From the NCBI GenBank assembly GCA_009792885.1, contig WMCF01000023.1, forward strand, positions 10,996,013 to 11,060,012: a stretch of DNA of 64,000 nt, written 5' to 3'. A model generated the notes under the pieces. That model made no database searches and was not told where the DNA came from. It worked only from the letters and a program-made list of their open reading frames with translations. The stretch comes from Eremophila alpestris peregrina (taxonomy: Eukaryota; Chordata; Aves; Passeriformes; Alaudidae). Positions within the stretch are counted from its first letter, which is position 1, and each line of letters opens with the position of its first letter. Positions 1 to 12,928 of the stretch are shown here, piece after piece. The translations under genes were made by a program, and so were the position numbers.

Positions 1-1154
1 CAATGGTTCAGATACCCACTTTTGTTCAGAGCTCTGCACAGAGCAGCGACAAGTACTTCTCATTTCTCCCAAAGGAGGGTGTTCTGGAGTTAATCATCTT
101 TGGTCTGGAAGGAAGCTGCTCACCTGCTGGTAGACAGGCAGATAACCATTCTGAATCAAGGGGCCTAGAGAGCTCAGGCTTGCCAGTGGGTGTTAAAACA
201 AGTTTAGGAGATGGAATTAAAAAAAATACCAAACCCAAACACCTCCCAAACCCTCCCTACCCCTCCCCCGAAAAACCCCAACCCCACCAAAACCCCTGAC
301 ACGTGCTGCTCATGAAGCACAGGCCAAGGGAGGTCCCTGCTGGCAGGATGATGAAACACACGTGCACCAGTTCCAAATACATCATCCACCTCCTCATCCA
401 CCTACTCCCACAATTTCTGCCCTCTCTGAACCCCACAAACACGGCACAGTTTCCTTGAATCACCCTGGCACCAGCCTCTCACTCCCCAAGGCAGCGCCAC
501 TCCCACCGCACAAGGGGTGGGCAAGGAGGGAATCCCAGGCTCCAATTCCATGGTTATCCAGGATAAAAACTGCCAGCATACCTGAATTATCTCTCTGCTG
601 AAACAAAGCTGGCTGAGCATTCCTGCAGCTCCTTCTGTTGCAGCTGAGCAGGAGGATGGGACCCACCTGGGTTCCCACATGGCATCAGTCATTTGTTCTG
701 TCGCACAACAGGCACCAGGTATCAGTGACACTTAACAGTTCATCTGCCAGCAGTGGATAGTGGTGTGTTGAAAAGGAGAAGGAACAAAATAAAACAACAG
801 ATCTTGTCTCAGCTTTTTTTTCTACTATTTTCTACTCATTTCAACTATGACAAAGTTCGGGAGATGCACACCAGAAATAATTCTTCACTATGGTGAAAAA
901 TGATACTGGGGATGAACTCAGCTCAAAAAATGCTTATGGGATGAGACACATGTTAACTTCCAGACCATAAAAATGACTATGCAAGAAAAGCAAGAGTTAA
1001 AATAAATATTCAGCGAAGGAAAACATATTTTACAGCACAGAGACATTATGAAGAGGTTTGATTTTCCTCTTACAACTGACTTAAGAGTAACAGACATTTC
1101 CAGTGGCTCAGTAAACAAATTTAATTGACACTAGAATGAAGGAGAGCATATGGG
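1..1154. other. Intergenic sequence downstream of SAAL1
   Basis: I recognise no gene, RNA or named repeat here. The open frames are short, overlap on both strands and lack splice context or a recognisable family. A short C/A-rich low-complexity stretch lies at about 218-300. Confidence 0.5.
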
Positions 1155-2590
1155 TTTTTTTTAAAAAAAGAAGCTTTATTACAAATCTGTAGGTTTAAGA
1201 AAATATCCCAAAACTGTCCAAGTAGTATGAAAAATGCTGTCATCTGATCCACAGTCACCAGTTTTGTCCAACAAACATAGCATACAAAAATTGATATAAA
1301 CCACAGCAATCCTTTTTGGCGACACAAGTCAGGTATTTGCAATTCCAAATTCCCTGCTGACAACCAAGATGCTGCTGGCAGGGGGATGATGAATTGCCCT
1401 GGTTTTGAAAACTGGAGGTTGGGATGGAAGGTCACATATATATACACATACTGTATTTTACCACATGTCCAGGTAACTCTGGTAACTCAACATGGCCCAG
1501 CACAACATTGAAGTCTGTGAAACCTGGAGAGCCAGGGAATGTGTGTATGTGACACTAAGTTATTCTCTAAGCTCTGGTTCCCATTTGCTTTTACACCTTA
1601 GAGAGCCAGTGAAGCTGATGTGCTGCTGTGCTGTCTCTTCAGACTCGGAACGTGTCAGGTGCACTGCATGCAGACACAGGACCTAAAAATGCAGTTAAAA
1701 TATCATATAATCAAGTGGGAATTTTAGGAGGTTGTACACTGAATTTCCTGCAAGTGACATAACACCCTAAACTCCCCCATGGAAAACATGGCATTTCTCA
1801 TGCCATTCTGAGATAATTCCTACAACAAATGGAAGAAGGAAAGAACTGATACATGTTACACTTCTAAACTGATGCACAGACTGCTGCAAAAAACCCAAAA
1901 GGTCTGCAAGTATACCAGGGACTGAATTCAAAGCTGCCCTGCAGCTCTTAACTGTGGGCAGTTACCTGCAATGGCTGGAAGCTGCAGCACAGACCATTGC
2001 TAATGATATTCTCAAATCCTTTGAACTGCACAGGACAGAGCTGCAGTGGAGATGAGGCTTCAGTTGAAGAAGTGTGAAGATTTGAAACATTTCTGTTACA
2101 GTACCTTCTCAAGGTATTGATATGATGTAAAAAATTCCCCAAACACCTCTATAATTTAACTGTTTTTATCAGGTGCTTGAAGGGGATTTTCTATTGAGCA
2201 ATCCTCCTTCTGCCAACAGCATCTTGAAAGAAACCAGCACCATGTTAAAGAACTACTCAGTGCATTCCATTCATTTTGCTGTTTCAACTTCAGTTGAAAA
2301 GAAATGAACTCAGAGTTATTCAAAGAAAACTTCTCTGCAGGAGAGCAATTAGAAATCAACAGTCACTACCAGAGTAGACAGGATGGAAGATGCAGAAGTG
2401 ATTTACAGTCATTTCCTTCCCCTTGCAGACCAGGTTAATCCAGGCTACCCAGAACATTTCTTAAAAGCCACCTGCTGGTAAAGAGGTTGCCTCATTCTCC
2501 TGCATTTACTGAAAACTTGATTTCTGAAACGCTGAAATGTAACAGTCAAAAATCTTCATTCCAAAGGAGGAAAGTATTTCATGTACATTC
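1155..2590 (-). other. SAAL1: Probable SAAL1 3' untranslated region
   Basis: This sequence follows the SAAL1 stop codon on the minus strand. A minus-strand AATAAA at 1175-1180 is the best candidate polyadenylation signal and would give a 3' UTR of about 1.4 kb. The stop codon is well supported. The 3' end is an inference from this one hexamer, and no transcript evidence is available. Confidence 0.4.
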
Positions 2591-5500
2591 TTAGGTGTGA
2601 ACCTTCAGGCTTGGGAAACGTTTTTCCAGATTGTCAGCAAGTGTCTGATCAGCCTCACGCAGCACTTCAAGGAAACTCTCCACCTGGAAATAAAAAACAC
2701 ACACAAGGAGAAAAAAAGCCAACCAAACCAACTTGCATGGCACACAGAATCCTTATACTGGCATAGGGGCTCTTTCTACTTCTGTACCTCCCAAATAAGA
2801 GCAGCCAGCAGCAGCCACTGCAATGAATAATGGAAAATGCCCCACAGTGCCTACCTTCCTCCTAAAGCCCACAATTCCAGTTGGTTTAAATTTTGAAAAT
2901 GTACTGCTTTCCTCAAACCCTTACTTTCTTGTTTAAAAGAAACACAGAAACTTTTCTCACCCAGAGAAAAGCTCCCTATGAAAAATATTTAGAATAATTC
3001 TTCTATAAAAATACACAGGACCAACTTTCAGCTGGGATAAATTTTCAGACATCCATTCACATCAGCTCAGTTTGGCCCTGGCATCAGCTGATAATCTCAG
3101 CAAAGCTCTGGCTGAAGCTGAGGCAGAACAGACAGAGGGGGTAAGACTGTCTGGCACTGGATGGTGTTTTACCTGTGCCTGAGCAATTCTGCACATCAGA
3201 ATGATGTGGAAAGGTCCTACCACCCAAGGAGCATTTTGTCAGCTGTGTCACAGACCTTGTCACATACTCACCGAAGCAAAATACAGAGGTAAGAGGTTCT
3301 GAAAAGCACAGGAACATGTCTGTTCATTCAGGTGTCCCTGGTGCAGTCCTTCTAATGTGTTCTCCTGGAAAACCAGAAATACAACCAGCATGTCATGGAC
3401 AGTTGTTGAAAGAACAAGCTCAAAACTGCACACAGCATCTACAGAGTGTGCTTTGTTCTTATAAATGGGTAAAACAACCAGAACTTACAGTTCTCAGAGG
3501 AAGCCAGACACAGCTGATACAAAAAGTGTGAAAGTTCACACATCACAACTCTCTTAACCTAAATGCTTCCATAATTAAAAAGGTCCAGCTGAGAAGGTGA
3601 GATTATATATTGACAGTATTTAATTTTTCTTAGATAAACTGACTTTCATTCAAAAGAAAGAGCAATATATATCTGCAGAATTTATCATACAGGACCTTGG
3701 CACACACCTCAGAAAACCTGTGTTCCTCCCATCTTCCCACCTCCCAACATTACATATTGCTACATCTGATTGACTCTCTAATGAATTCCCAGCAAGCAAC
3801 TGCAATTGCACAGAAAAATGTCCACATCAATAGTAAATAATTTTCCTTACCTACCCTGCAAAAATCCCTACTATAATTTTGTTCATTCTTACCTTGGTGA
3901 GTTCTTGAAGCATATTGGAAAGTAATTCACAGCAAATATCCTTCAAAATTTTTAAATGGAAATCTTCCTCATTTACATCAGTCCTTCCAGTCTCCTCTTG
4001 CTCAGACTCCTTGGAGTTATCACCAGCTCTCTTCCCACAGCCCTCCATGTATTGTAAAATACGGATCAAGCTCCCAATCAGTGGCATATCTTAATACAAA
4101 GTAACAAGAACAATTAATTTTAACACTGGAAAAGCCTAGTCCATCCTTTCAAGGCATTAGAATTTTGAAGCACACCATCAGATTTTAGACAAAAGCTACA
4201 GGAATGTATATTCTGACAGTGTTGTGTTTTGTTACTCAAAGACAGTTTTAAAGAAGCAAGTGGAAATGTAGTAGAAAACCCAAATCATTTTTCCTGCAAG
4301 CTGAGCTGTATCTATCAAAACTAAATGCCAGTGTAAGGAGCATGAGAAGGAAACTGTCTTTAGTAGTACCCAGTGAGGGCAGCATGTGAAATTTGAATCC
4401 AGATAACCCTCTCTGACAAACCAAACTGCACAGCATCTTTCTGCTGCAGATGACCCTGACTCACATTCTCAAGCCAGGCTTTTAATTCTAAAGACTTGTC
4501 CATGGATTGAAAAGTAAGAAATGACAGAGGGATTTTAGCACATGCAGAATCTCCCCCTACCAAAACAAAACAAAAAACAAAAAAATAAAAAAAAACCCCA
4601 TACTACATAAAAATATAAGCAATAAATATTATGTATAAAATAATAACTATATTTTAGCAAAAATAAATTCTTCAATTTCAACTAATTTACCCAATGGAGA
4701 AGACTGAGCAGAATCTGTAGATTCTGGTACTGTAACTCCTCAGAATTTACAGCCCACCCAGTAACTGAACTTTGGGCTAACTGTGATTTTGAGTAACCAG
4801 GGCAGAATTTTACTCTATGCAATGTCACTGAATTGAATCACCTTCCACACCCACATAAAGCCAATTGTGAATATTAACTTTAAAAAAACCCAAAAAACAA
4901 AACAAAAAACCAAACAACAAACAAACAAAAACACCCAAAAAAACCCCCCCAAAAATACAACCCAAAAAGGCCAGAAAATAGCACAACTTGCTTTTCCTCA
5001 TCCTTGTGTATTCCTGCTCTGTCTGTGAAGCAAACATAGCAGACAGCACAGACAGAATAGAGGCCAGAACAGTCTTCTGCTCCTGCACAATGATTGGTGG
5101 ATCATCTGGCTGGCAAAGCTCCTGGCAAACGAGGTCATAGAGCAAACTCCAAGTATCTTTTCCTCCATCAGGAGCCTGCACTTGAGAAAGAAAGAAAGAG
5201 AACCCACCAAGCCAACAAATTTAATCCAGGTATGTGAATTCCTGTTCTCCCCAATAAATATGTGGTGATCCAGAAGTTACAGCCCCTCTTGGTCCCCTCC
5301 CATGTAGCAATTCCAGGTTCTTACCAATAGCCTGGATCCCCTCATCCACCGTGGTCAGGAGCTGCAGGATATGCATATAAACATCCAGGCCTTCTGGGTT
5401 ATCTGATCTACACAGAACAAACATCAAAAAGACAAACTGAAGTGCTACTTCCTGAGCTTATATTCTGTATTTTGGTCACAGAGAAACCTATCAGCAATCA

Positions 5501-8500
5501 CTGCCATTCCCTTTGCAAACAAACCAGTTGACTCATTTCAAACCATAAGTCCAGGAGAACATATCCCAGTGATATGTTATACTGTGCTGTTCCCACTAAA
5601 AGGAAGATGTTTAGGCACAGGCCTTACAGGATTATAAGGAATCTCCCCAGCCTCAAACCAAAAAGCAATCTCCCTTACCTGACTTGCTTGGCTGCTTCAA
5701 GGATACAAGGCACAATCTTAAAGTCTGGAAGTTCTTCAGGGGAGTCATCTCCAGATGGTCCCACAGAGCGACAAGTGCCGCTCTTGATCCAGGTTAGCAT
5801 CAGCTCTTCATCCAGATCAAAGAGCTTGTCCACCACCTCACCCACCTTCACCAGCAATTCCACTGCACAAGAGAGAATGTTATTATTTCCATAAGATTAA
5901 AAATGAAGAGCAAAAATGAGCTCACAAAATACAAGTATTCGGAGTACATTTAGGACTGAAATGAGTTCATTTTCTTTGTGACCTACTGCTGGTTGCTGTG
6001 TTTAATTCCTTTATGTGGCACAGACCAGGTAAAGAGTTTGATACACGGGGATTGTTGGAAAACCTACTGACACCTTCTACCTTGTCATACCATATGTGAA
6101 GCAGTAACTTTATTCTGCAAAGAGACTCCATGTTCCTGAAAAGTCCTAACTTCTGCTTCTGAAGTAAAACTTTTCAAGACTTGTTCCTAGATATGCAGTT
6201 TTGTGCTAATCATCCACCTGCCAATCTCTATTTCACTTAAGATCTGTTATTTCAATTGGATGGAGCAGGATTTCTGAGAACTGGCATTTAAAAAATTGAT
6301 AAACTGAAAAAACTGTATTATTAGGATTCCTTGACAAATGACAGCAGCTGTTACAGCTGAGTTGGATGTTAAACATAAATGCTATTCAAAAGATTTCAAT
6401 TTTTAGGTGGTTGGTGTGGTTTTTGCTAAATTAGTGCAAAGAGAGATTTGTGCAGCACTGTCTGCATACCCAAAGCCTGCACAGTATTCAGCTGCCAGAG
6501 CAACTGAATTGTTCCTCCAGTTCCACAGATATGGTAGTTTTAAAAATAGAAAAACCATGTCTGACTTGAAAAAATATAAATTAAAAGAGGTCTTGTTTCA
6601 AGGTTCAAAAATGACATATGCATATCCCTGAATGAGGACTATGTCCTTTCTTTTATTGTGGCAAATAACAATCTCTTCAATTAAACATATTTTGATTCCC
6701 CTCAGAGCTTTCTTCTTTCTCTATGACAAAGAAGCTTTTCTGGTTGGCTTTATGTATATATTTATAAACCTGCAAAGGCAGAGCAAGTTTGTTTCGGTGT
6801 GCTTTAAACCCACAAGGATTCTTTTATTTTAAAGAAATTAATCCAACTGGAAATATTTGTCTTTTCAATTGCAAACTTCAGTTCTTATTTTTCTTCTGCA
6901 AACACCCAGTAAATCCCAGCTTGTTTTGGCAACTTACCATTAGTAGAGCTGGACATGATGAAGCAAACACAGTCGTAGACAGAAGGATTTTCTCGGATCC
7001 TCTCCACCCAAACATTGGCCACCTCAGGCTGGGAGAGGCAAGTTAGCAACAACCTAGGCAGGAATGCCCCAGTTAACAAATCAAATTAGAAGCCAGCTCA
7101 CTCCTTTTAGCTGTACAAGTGTAAATCCAAAATAATGACAGTGGAAGCAGAAACAGGAATCTAACTTACAGCAAAGTGATCCCACAGCAATGCAGAAACA
7201 ATAAAAGGATGAGAGGATAATAAAATAGTGAGCCCACTTGTCAGTTTTCTCCCCAAGCCTCAGAGCATAGCAGAACTACCCTAATGATGCATTCATTTCT
7301 GAGATGTCTTACCTGCTTGTTTCCAGAAGAGTTGGGGAGTCTGAATCACACAAACGTTGCAGTAACACTTGGCTTTAAGGAGAAAATGAAGGAGAAAAAA
7401 AGTTAATAAATCCATCTTTATTTTTTAAAATGGTATAAAAAGGTTAATTTCCCACCCACAACCTTGTTCTGATATTAAAGCCAGCCCTTCCTAACTGTGC
7501 ATGCACTTCCAGTGTCTCAAGACCACCAAACTTAGAAACTAACTTGACTGGTGATTAAAAATTCCCAAAAATAGTGGTCTGTGTTCTTCCTTTCCTGAGC
7601 ACTTCCCACACAAACACGGTCAGCCACAAGTTATGAATGAAGCTTGGCAGGCAAGCCTAGATCCTTCCCTAACATGAATTTCCTGATTGTGAGTCCAGAT
7701 AAGCAGTACCTGTTCATGTACATAGCACACAGACACTTACCCAAGATTCTCATCTTTGCTAATGGACATGCAGATGTCCTGGAAACAGGCCATATTCCCT
7801 AAGATTCCCACACAGATTTCCTAGAAAGTCAAAACACAGTATAATGAGAAAAATGCAAGTACACAGTTTCACTTCCAGAGCCATAAGACAAATGTAAGAG
7901 AGGTTCAAAGATGTTTTCCAGTTTGATTTCCAAGCTTGTATGACCCACTGATTTCATGACAAAGATACAAATTTTTCCACAGATTCCATACAGATTTTTC
8001 TGTTCTATCAGACCAGCCTAAGATACACTCAAGTACATGCAGATATTTAGGTGTTAGGGTGTTCCATAAAATGTATCTTGAAATCAGCTCTGCTTCCATA
8101 TTTGAATATTTTGTATACTATTTTGAAGCTAATTCAACAGCCCTGTTATGAAAGCAAAAAAGAGTCATGAAACAAAAATATCACTATGTAAAAATGACCC
8201 TCACTGATATTCACTTGCTCACAAAAGAAAGGCATCTTAATACAAGCTTCCAGCAAAACCCATTTTCTGATTAAAGAGATGTAAAATAAAATAAAATAAA
8301 GTAAAGTAAAGTAAAATAAAATAAAATAAAATCCCAAAGCAGTGCATCCCATTAAGATAGTTATGCCAAGATAGCAATTAAGAGGATGCACACTTGTGGA
8401 CAATGAGAGCTCTGAAATACCTGCAGGTGACTGGTGCTAAAACAAAGTGTCATTAGATTGCAGCAATTTAAAGTCAGAAATCAACTTTCTCCACTAAGGT

Positions 8501-11020
8501 TGTCTTCTTAATTATTAACATGCTATTACCTCTGCCAAATTACAGCAGGCACTCCAGCAAACACTATTCCATGAAAGTAGCTGTGACAGCCAACTTGCAC
8601 TCACTTGCAAATTTGGGGTGTACTTCCCAAAGACAAAGTACTAAACATTCAAAGCTCTATTTGTCTTTACTCATCTCCTGGAATAAATCATCTGGTACCT
8701 TCTGAGAAAGAGGATTTACATCAACACTGAATACCTTTGAAAATCTTCAATCTTGCAGTGCACTGTGTGGCACAAGCCAATCAGTGACATCAAAACAAGT
8801 GGAAAATTTAAAAAAAAAAAAAAGCATTGGTGTCTTAAAAATTCCAAAGATTACTTTTTGTAATCTTTTTGTGTTTGTTTCTCATTATCTTGTTCTGATT
8901 TGCCTGGTAATAAATTAATTTCCCCAAGAGGAGTCTGTTTAGCCCATAACAAATCACAGCAAATGGTGAGTGATCTCTCCCTGCCCTTATCTTGACCCAT
9001 AAGCCTTTTGTTGCATTTTCTCTCCCCTGCCCAGCTGAGGAGGGGAGTGACAGAGCAGCTCTGGTGGGCACCTGGCCTCCAGCCAGGGTCAAACCACCAC
9101 ACTTCTATAGGTCTGACTAAACAAATTCATGACCATTTATGTTCAGTAATCATGAAACAAGTCAGAATGAAAAAAAAGGCCAGACTGCTGGGTTTTATAA
9201 CAAGCCTTAGAACTATGTTTGATAAACTCAGTCCTTCATCAGTGTACCTAAAAGAGGATGTGTGAGCAGACATGTCCCAGCTTCAGCATCACCAAAATTC
9301 TTACTGACTAGACCACGTTAAAAACAGAGTGAAAAAGCATTTTAAAATTGCATTTTGTGTTTACTCCTGGTTCCCCTTTTACATTACACATGCAATGGGA
9401 GAAGGGAGATAAATGCAAAGGCATGTACAGAGCTATCTACTACTGCTATTGACACAGGACAGCTTTTGGACAGCCCACACTTACAGTCAGGCGAGGGCAT
9501 TTGGACTTGGCAAAAACTCCCATGAATATATCGGGGGCATTGAACTCCTGAAGAAATAAAGCAACATCCTGTGGAGAAAGTGAATGGAGAAGTAAATGAA
9601 CCTCTGCAATTTCCAAATGCAATATCAAATGTATTTCTACAGCATAAATACTGGATTCAAAGAGATGACAAACCCACTACAAGAAATTTGTTATCTGCCA
9701 ACAGTTAATACCAATAATCCTTGTTTTTCAATGAGAGAAGGCCAGCAAGCCCCTCTGGTGATTCAGTACGCCAGGGATTTGCTGTAGAATGAACCAAAAA
9801 GCCACATTTGCAAGAAAAGGCAAATTTCTCCCTATCTCAACAGAAGCAGAGTTCAGTAAGTATCATGTTTTAAGGCATAGCATCACCATGACACATAAAA
9901 AAGCAGCAAGTGAAGGGATTGCCATTAGCACTTGATGGGAACACTGAAAAGAGGAAATCTCCTCCTCATTTTACCACATTAAAACACGAGATTAGTTCTC
10001 TGTTAGGGAATAAAAGACCCGCGTCCATGTTTATTTAAAAATCTGAACAAGGTAGGGAATAAAATAATAATACCGAAATATATAGAAATATATATAAATA
10101 AATAAATAAATAAATATATCTTGAGAATTTGTTCCAGCATTTAAGAATGCTGAGAAAAATACCAAGAAGATGTGTTACATTGACACTGCAAGTCTGCAGC
10201 TAAACTTTGAGATGTTTATCTATCACAGAAAGCTATGTTTACCAGCAGGATACATGACAATTGCTAGGGGAAAAATATGTCTGTTTCGAGATGGCATCAA
10301 TATTATCCCCCTAATACAAATGCTGAAGACACAGGCTGTGCACCCGAGTTAATTCCAGCTGCTGTCCTGCCCCTGTCCCAGAGCAGCTCCGTGGTGAGGC
10401 TGCCTGCTGCCGCCCCAGCCCAGCTGTCCTGCCTCACCCTGCCCAACACAGCAGGGTGATCTCCTACCTTCTCCCATTGCCAGCACGATTCTGACCGAAC
10501 ACCCGAGCCGGACGCGCCCCGAGGTGCCGCACAAGGCTCCTACCTCGTCCATCGACATGTCCCACACCTTGCAAATGTCATTCTCCATCTCCTCGTCCAG
10601 CTCCGTTCGAGCTCCCTCGGGGCTGGCGGAGGGATCCGGCTCCGCGGGGGCGATGACCTGGGACACGGCGGGGCAGGGAGAAAACGACCCGGCTGAACCC
10701 CCGGCTACACCCGGAAGCCACTGGGTCCCCGCTGCGTTCCCAGGTGTTTTCCCACTGTGTCCCCGCTCGGCCCCCGGGTTTGTTCCCTGAGAGTCCCCGC
10801 TAGTCCCGGGGTGTCCCCCCGGCCCTGGGAGCGATCGCGTCGCACCCACCCGCCGCCGACCAGCACCTGGCCCGCCGCCCGCTCCCTCCCGGCGGCCGCG
10901 CACCTCGATGAGGCGGGTGAGGACGCTGAAGAGCCAGTGCTTGCTGTACACCGTGTTCCCCACCGCGTCCCCCTCCTCCTCCTCCGCATCGCTGCACGGC
11001 GGCGATGGGTTGCGGTCCAT
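2591..11020 (-). CDS. SAAL1: SAAL1, serum amyloid A-like 1 (11 coding exons found, one probably missing)
   Basis: The exons, in minus-strand order, are 11020-10904, 10657-10544, 9568-9485, 7820-7741, 7372-7313, 7053-6938, 5862-5679, 5407-5325, 5180-4992, 4089-3893 and 2683-2591. Phases agree at every junction, giving 438 codons plus stop. The protein starts MDRNPSPP and has an acidic stretch, a conserved YSKHWLF motif and helical armadillo-like segments (for example DVALFLQEFNAPDIF, near residue 78). It ends FPSLKVHT. Human SAAL1 is about 474 residues. The difference is mostly one segment of about 31 residues, expected between 3893 and 2683, that I could not locate. Both flanking junctions are phase 0, so the frame survives without it. 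The intron after 4992 needs a GC donor (GCAAGT) to keep phase. The protein has no enzyme motif; the mammalian protein is linked to proliferation of synovial cells. The start ATG lies in a CpG island. Confidence 0.93.
4560..4960. repeat. A-rich simple repeats in SAAL1 introns
   Basis: Two AAAAC/AAAC-type low-complexity tracts lie at about 4560-4600 and 4880-4960, with A/T-rich sequence between them. The second sits directly downstream (in transcript sense) of the SAAL1 exon that ends at 4992 with a GC donor. Confidence 0.7.
8282..8332. repeat. AAATA pentanucleotide microsatellite
   Basis: About ten tandem five-base units (AAATA with an interrupting AAAGT block) lie in the SAAL1 intron between the exons at 9568-9485 and 7820-7741. 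Confidence 0.9.
10094..10115. repeat. AAAT tetranucleotide microsatellite
   Basis: A short perfect AAAT array in the second SAAL1 intron, flanked by TA-rich sequence. Confidence 0.85.
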
Positions 11021-11400
11021 GGTGGCCCCACAGCCGAGCGGGGGCAGAGAGGCGGCGGCGCGGCCAGAGCGGCGCCCGCCGCTCCACAGCGCCCTCTGTC
11101 CGCCGGCGGCCGCTGCCGCACCCCGCGCCCGGAGCAGCGCCGGGATAGCCCCGGGACCGTGACGGGATCGCACTGGGACGCTGCAAGGATCGCACCGGGA
11201 TCGCTCCGGGACCGTGACGGGATCGCATTGGGACGGTGCAAGGATCGCACCGGAGTCGCTCCGGAACCGTGACGGGATCCTGCCGGGACCCGCCCGCCCA
11301 GAGCCGCTCCTCCGCGGGGACCCTTTGGCAGCCCCCGTGATGCCCCGACACCGCGGCCCCCGCCCCGCAGCCCCGCGCCCTGGGAGGATGGAAGCTCGCA
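10850..11400 (-). promoter_or_regulatory. SAAL1: CpG-island promoter of SAAL1
   Basis: Very GC- and CpG-rich sequence covers SAAL1 coding exon 1 and about 380 bases upstream, and contrasts sharply with the AT-rich introns. I see no clear TATA box on the minus strand, as is usual for island promoters. The transcription start is not resolved. The SAA gene on the same strand ends only about 400 bases upstream of the SAAL1 start codon. Confidence 0.7.
11153..11285. repeat. 55-bp tandem repeat (minisatellite) in the SAAL1 promoter island
   Basis: A unit of about 55 bases, beginning GGGACCGTGACGGGATCGCA on the plus strand, occurs twice nearly perfectly, followed by a partial third copy. The array starts about 130 bases upstream of the SAAL1 ATG. 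The long minus-strand open frame across it reads through the repeat without stops, which is an effect of GC richness rather than coding. Confidence 0.85.
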
Positions 11401-11434
11401 GAGAAGAGAACAGATCAGTTGTCAGGAGGATTTC

Positions 11435-11440
11435 TTTATT
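11435..11440 (-). terminator. SAA polyadenylation signal
   Basis: A canonical AATAAA on the minus strand lies 42 bases beyond the SAA stop codon. The SAA transcript should therefore end near 11415, about 400 bases from the SAAL1 start codon. Confidence 0.85.
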
Positions 11441-11481
11441 CGGCTGTACAAAGGGAGGTGTGACAGGAGCGCAGTACAGCA

Positions 11482-12619
11482 CTAGTACTTGCTGGGCAGC
11501 CCCTTGGGCCTGTAGCGGTTCGGGTCCCCGCCGCTGCGGCCCCACGCGTTCGCCTCCTGGTCTAAGCGGGTGTCCTCGGCGCCTCTGCCGCTCACGCCGC
11601 TCTGCCAGTTCTCCCGGGCGTCGCTGTGGGGAAGGAGAAAAGGCCACCTGAACAGACTGCATCTAACTCACTGTTGGTTCCCTCACTCATGTGTAACTGC
11701 TTCTCCGTAGGGCTTCTCAAGGTGAGATGCAAGCACACACTCGGCCTTTGTCTGAGAGCCCGCTGTGGGAGCCCTATCTGTTATGTCTGGAAGTGAACCA
11801 GCAATGAAGGAGAGTTCCTTATCAGAGATGCAGAGAGAGGAATCTGCCTTCTCAGGAGGACAGAAAGAATGGCTCCCGTTCACGTGGCATCATTCCTATG
11901 GAGACTGGCTGTCCAGATGGGAACTACTTCCCCTCCCCTCTGCTGTCCTTCTAGGTGGAAGGCTGAGTACAAAAAGGACCTCACTCCAGCTGGAATGCCT
12001 GGATCCCTAATGACTCACTGTTAACAAGGCAAGCACGCTCCATTACCTGATGACTCTCGCTGCCCAGGCACCACCAGGTCCTCTCCGGGCAGCGTCATAA
12101 TTCCCACGGGCATGGAAATACTTGTCGGCACCTCTGTAGTTTGCCTCGCGCATGTCCCGGTATGCTCTCAGCATATCCCACGACCCTGGAGAAAACAGAG
12201 AAGTGATGTTGACTTGAAAGAGTCGCACCCAAAATAGTTTGGTACAATTTCAGCCAGGAGCTGAAGGGCCCAAGGAGCAGTAGCAAAGCGAGGCGCTGCT
12301 CCTCATCAGCCTTTGCTCAGGGCTGTGCCCACAGAAAGCACCTGTGGTGGCTGATCAAGGCCCTTGTCCAGCAGCAGAAACCAGCGGGGTCTAACATGGA
12401 GCTGCGATCTCCCAGCTCTGAGGGCTGCACCACTGACTGCTGGTAACCTGTGCTTGGGGAGGGGCTTCCTGAGGGAAGGGCCCCTGGTAACAGCAGCTCA
12501 CCTCCCGCTGCATCCCGGACGAATTGTCCAGCTCGGATCATTCCTTGGAGAAATGCTGGTCTGTCAGCACTTGCACACAGAACAGTGGAGAGCAACGCGA
12601 TGCACACCCAGAGCCTCAT
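11482..12619 (-). CDS. SAA: Serum amyloid A, acute-phase apolipoprotein (3 coding exons)
   Basis: Coding exons are 12619-12502, 12185-12047 and 11623-11482, with phases 1 and 2 at the junctions. They give 132 residues, the usual size for bird SAA. The precursor starts MRLWVCIALLSTVLCASA, a clear signal peptide, so the mature protein has roughly 112-114 residues. The core holds the family signatures RDMREANY, ADKYFHARGNYDAA and RRGPGG, and the C terminus is GLPSKY. Family members are secreted mainly by liver, ride on HDL, bind lipids and retinol, and rise sharply in inflammation. A non-coding first exon (donor at 12928) follows a TATA box at 12995-13002. Coding exon 1 probably begins at 12634, after a CCAG acceptor. 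The gene is in tandem with SAAL1. I see only one SAA copy here. It cannot be assigned to a mammalian SAA1/2/4 number. Confidence 0.96.
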
Positions 12620-12928
12620 GGTTCCTGGCCAAGCCTGGCAGGGAGCTGGGAGACAGTGAGAGAGATGAGCAGTTCTGGAGCACCTTTGAGAACCCACCAC
12701 TGCTGAAGGCTCTCCCTAGACCCCTTTTTCCCCTTGCAAGGAGTGGTGCCTTCTGTGCAACCACCAGCTCCACAACAAAAGCAGGTGCACATGAGAAACC
12801 CACATTTTAGCACTCCCTGCTGCTCCTGTAATGAGTAAAAGAAGCCCCACATGCTAAAGCATTGGTCCTGCTCACAAATACCAGCTCAAAACACTGCACA
12901 CAGCTCAGAAATTCAGAATGTCACTCAC

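Noticed and set aside
2846..2900. Candidate for the missing SAAL1 exon (a minus-strand FQNL reading before a GTAGGC donor)
   Set aside because: Only four residues agree with the human segment and the rest does not. I judged it coincidence.
10349..11662. Minus-strand open frame of 437 codons over the SAAL1 promoter
   Set aside because: It runs through two real exons, an intron, the promoter minisatellite and the SAA last exon. The repetitive PERSRCDP-type stretch is the 55-bp repeat translated. The spliced SAAL1 and SAA models explain the conserved pieces.
12364..12810. Plus-strand frame of 148 codons antisense to SAA
   Set aside because: It is the complement of SAA coding exon 1 and its intron, and has no recognisable domain or splice context.
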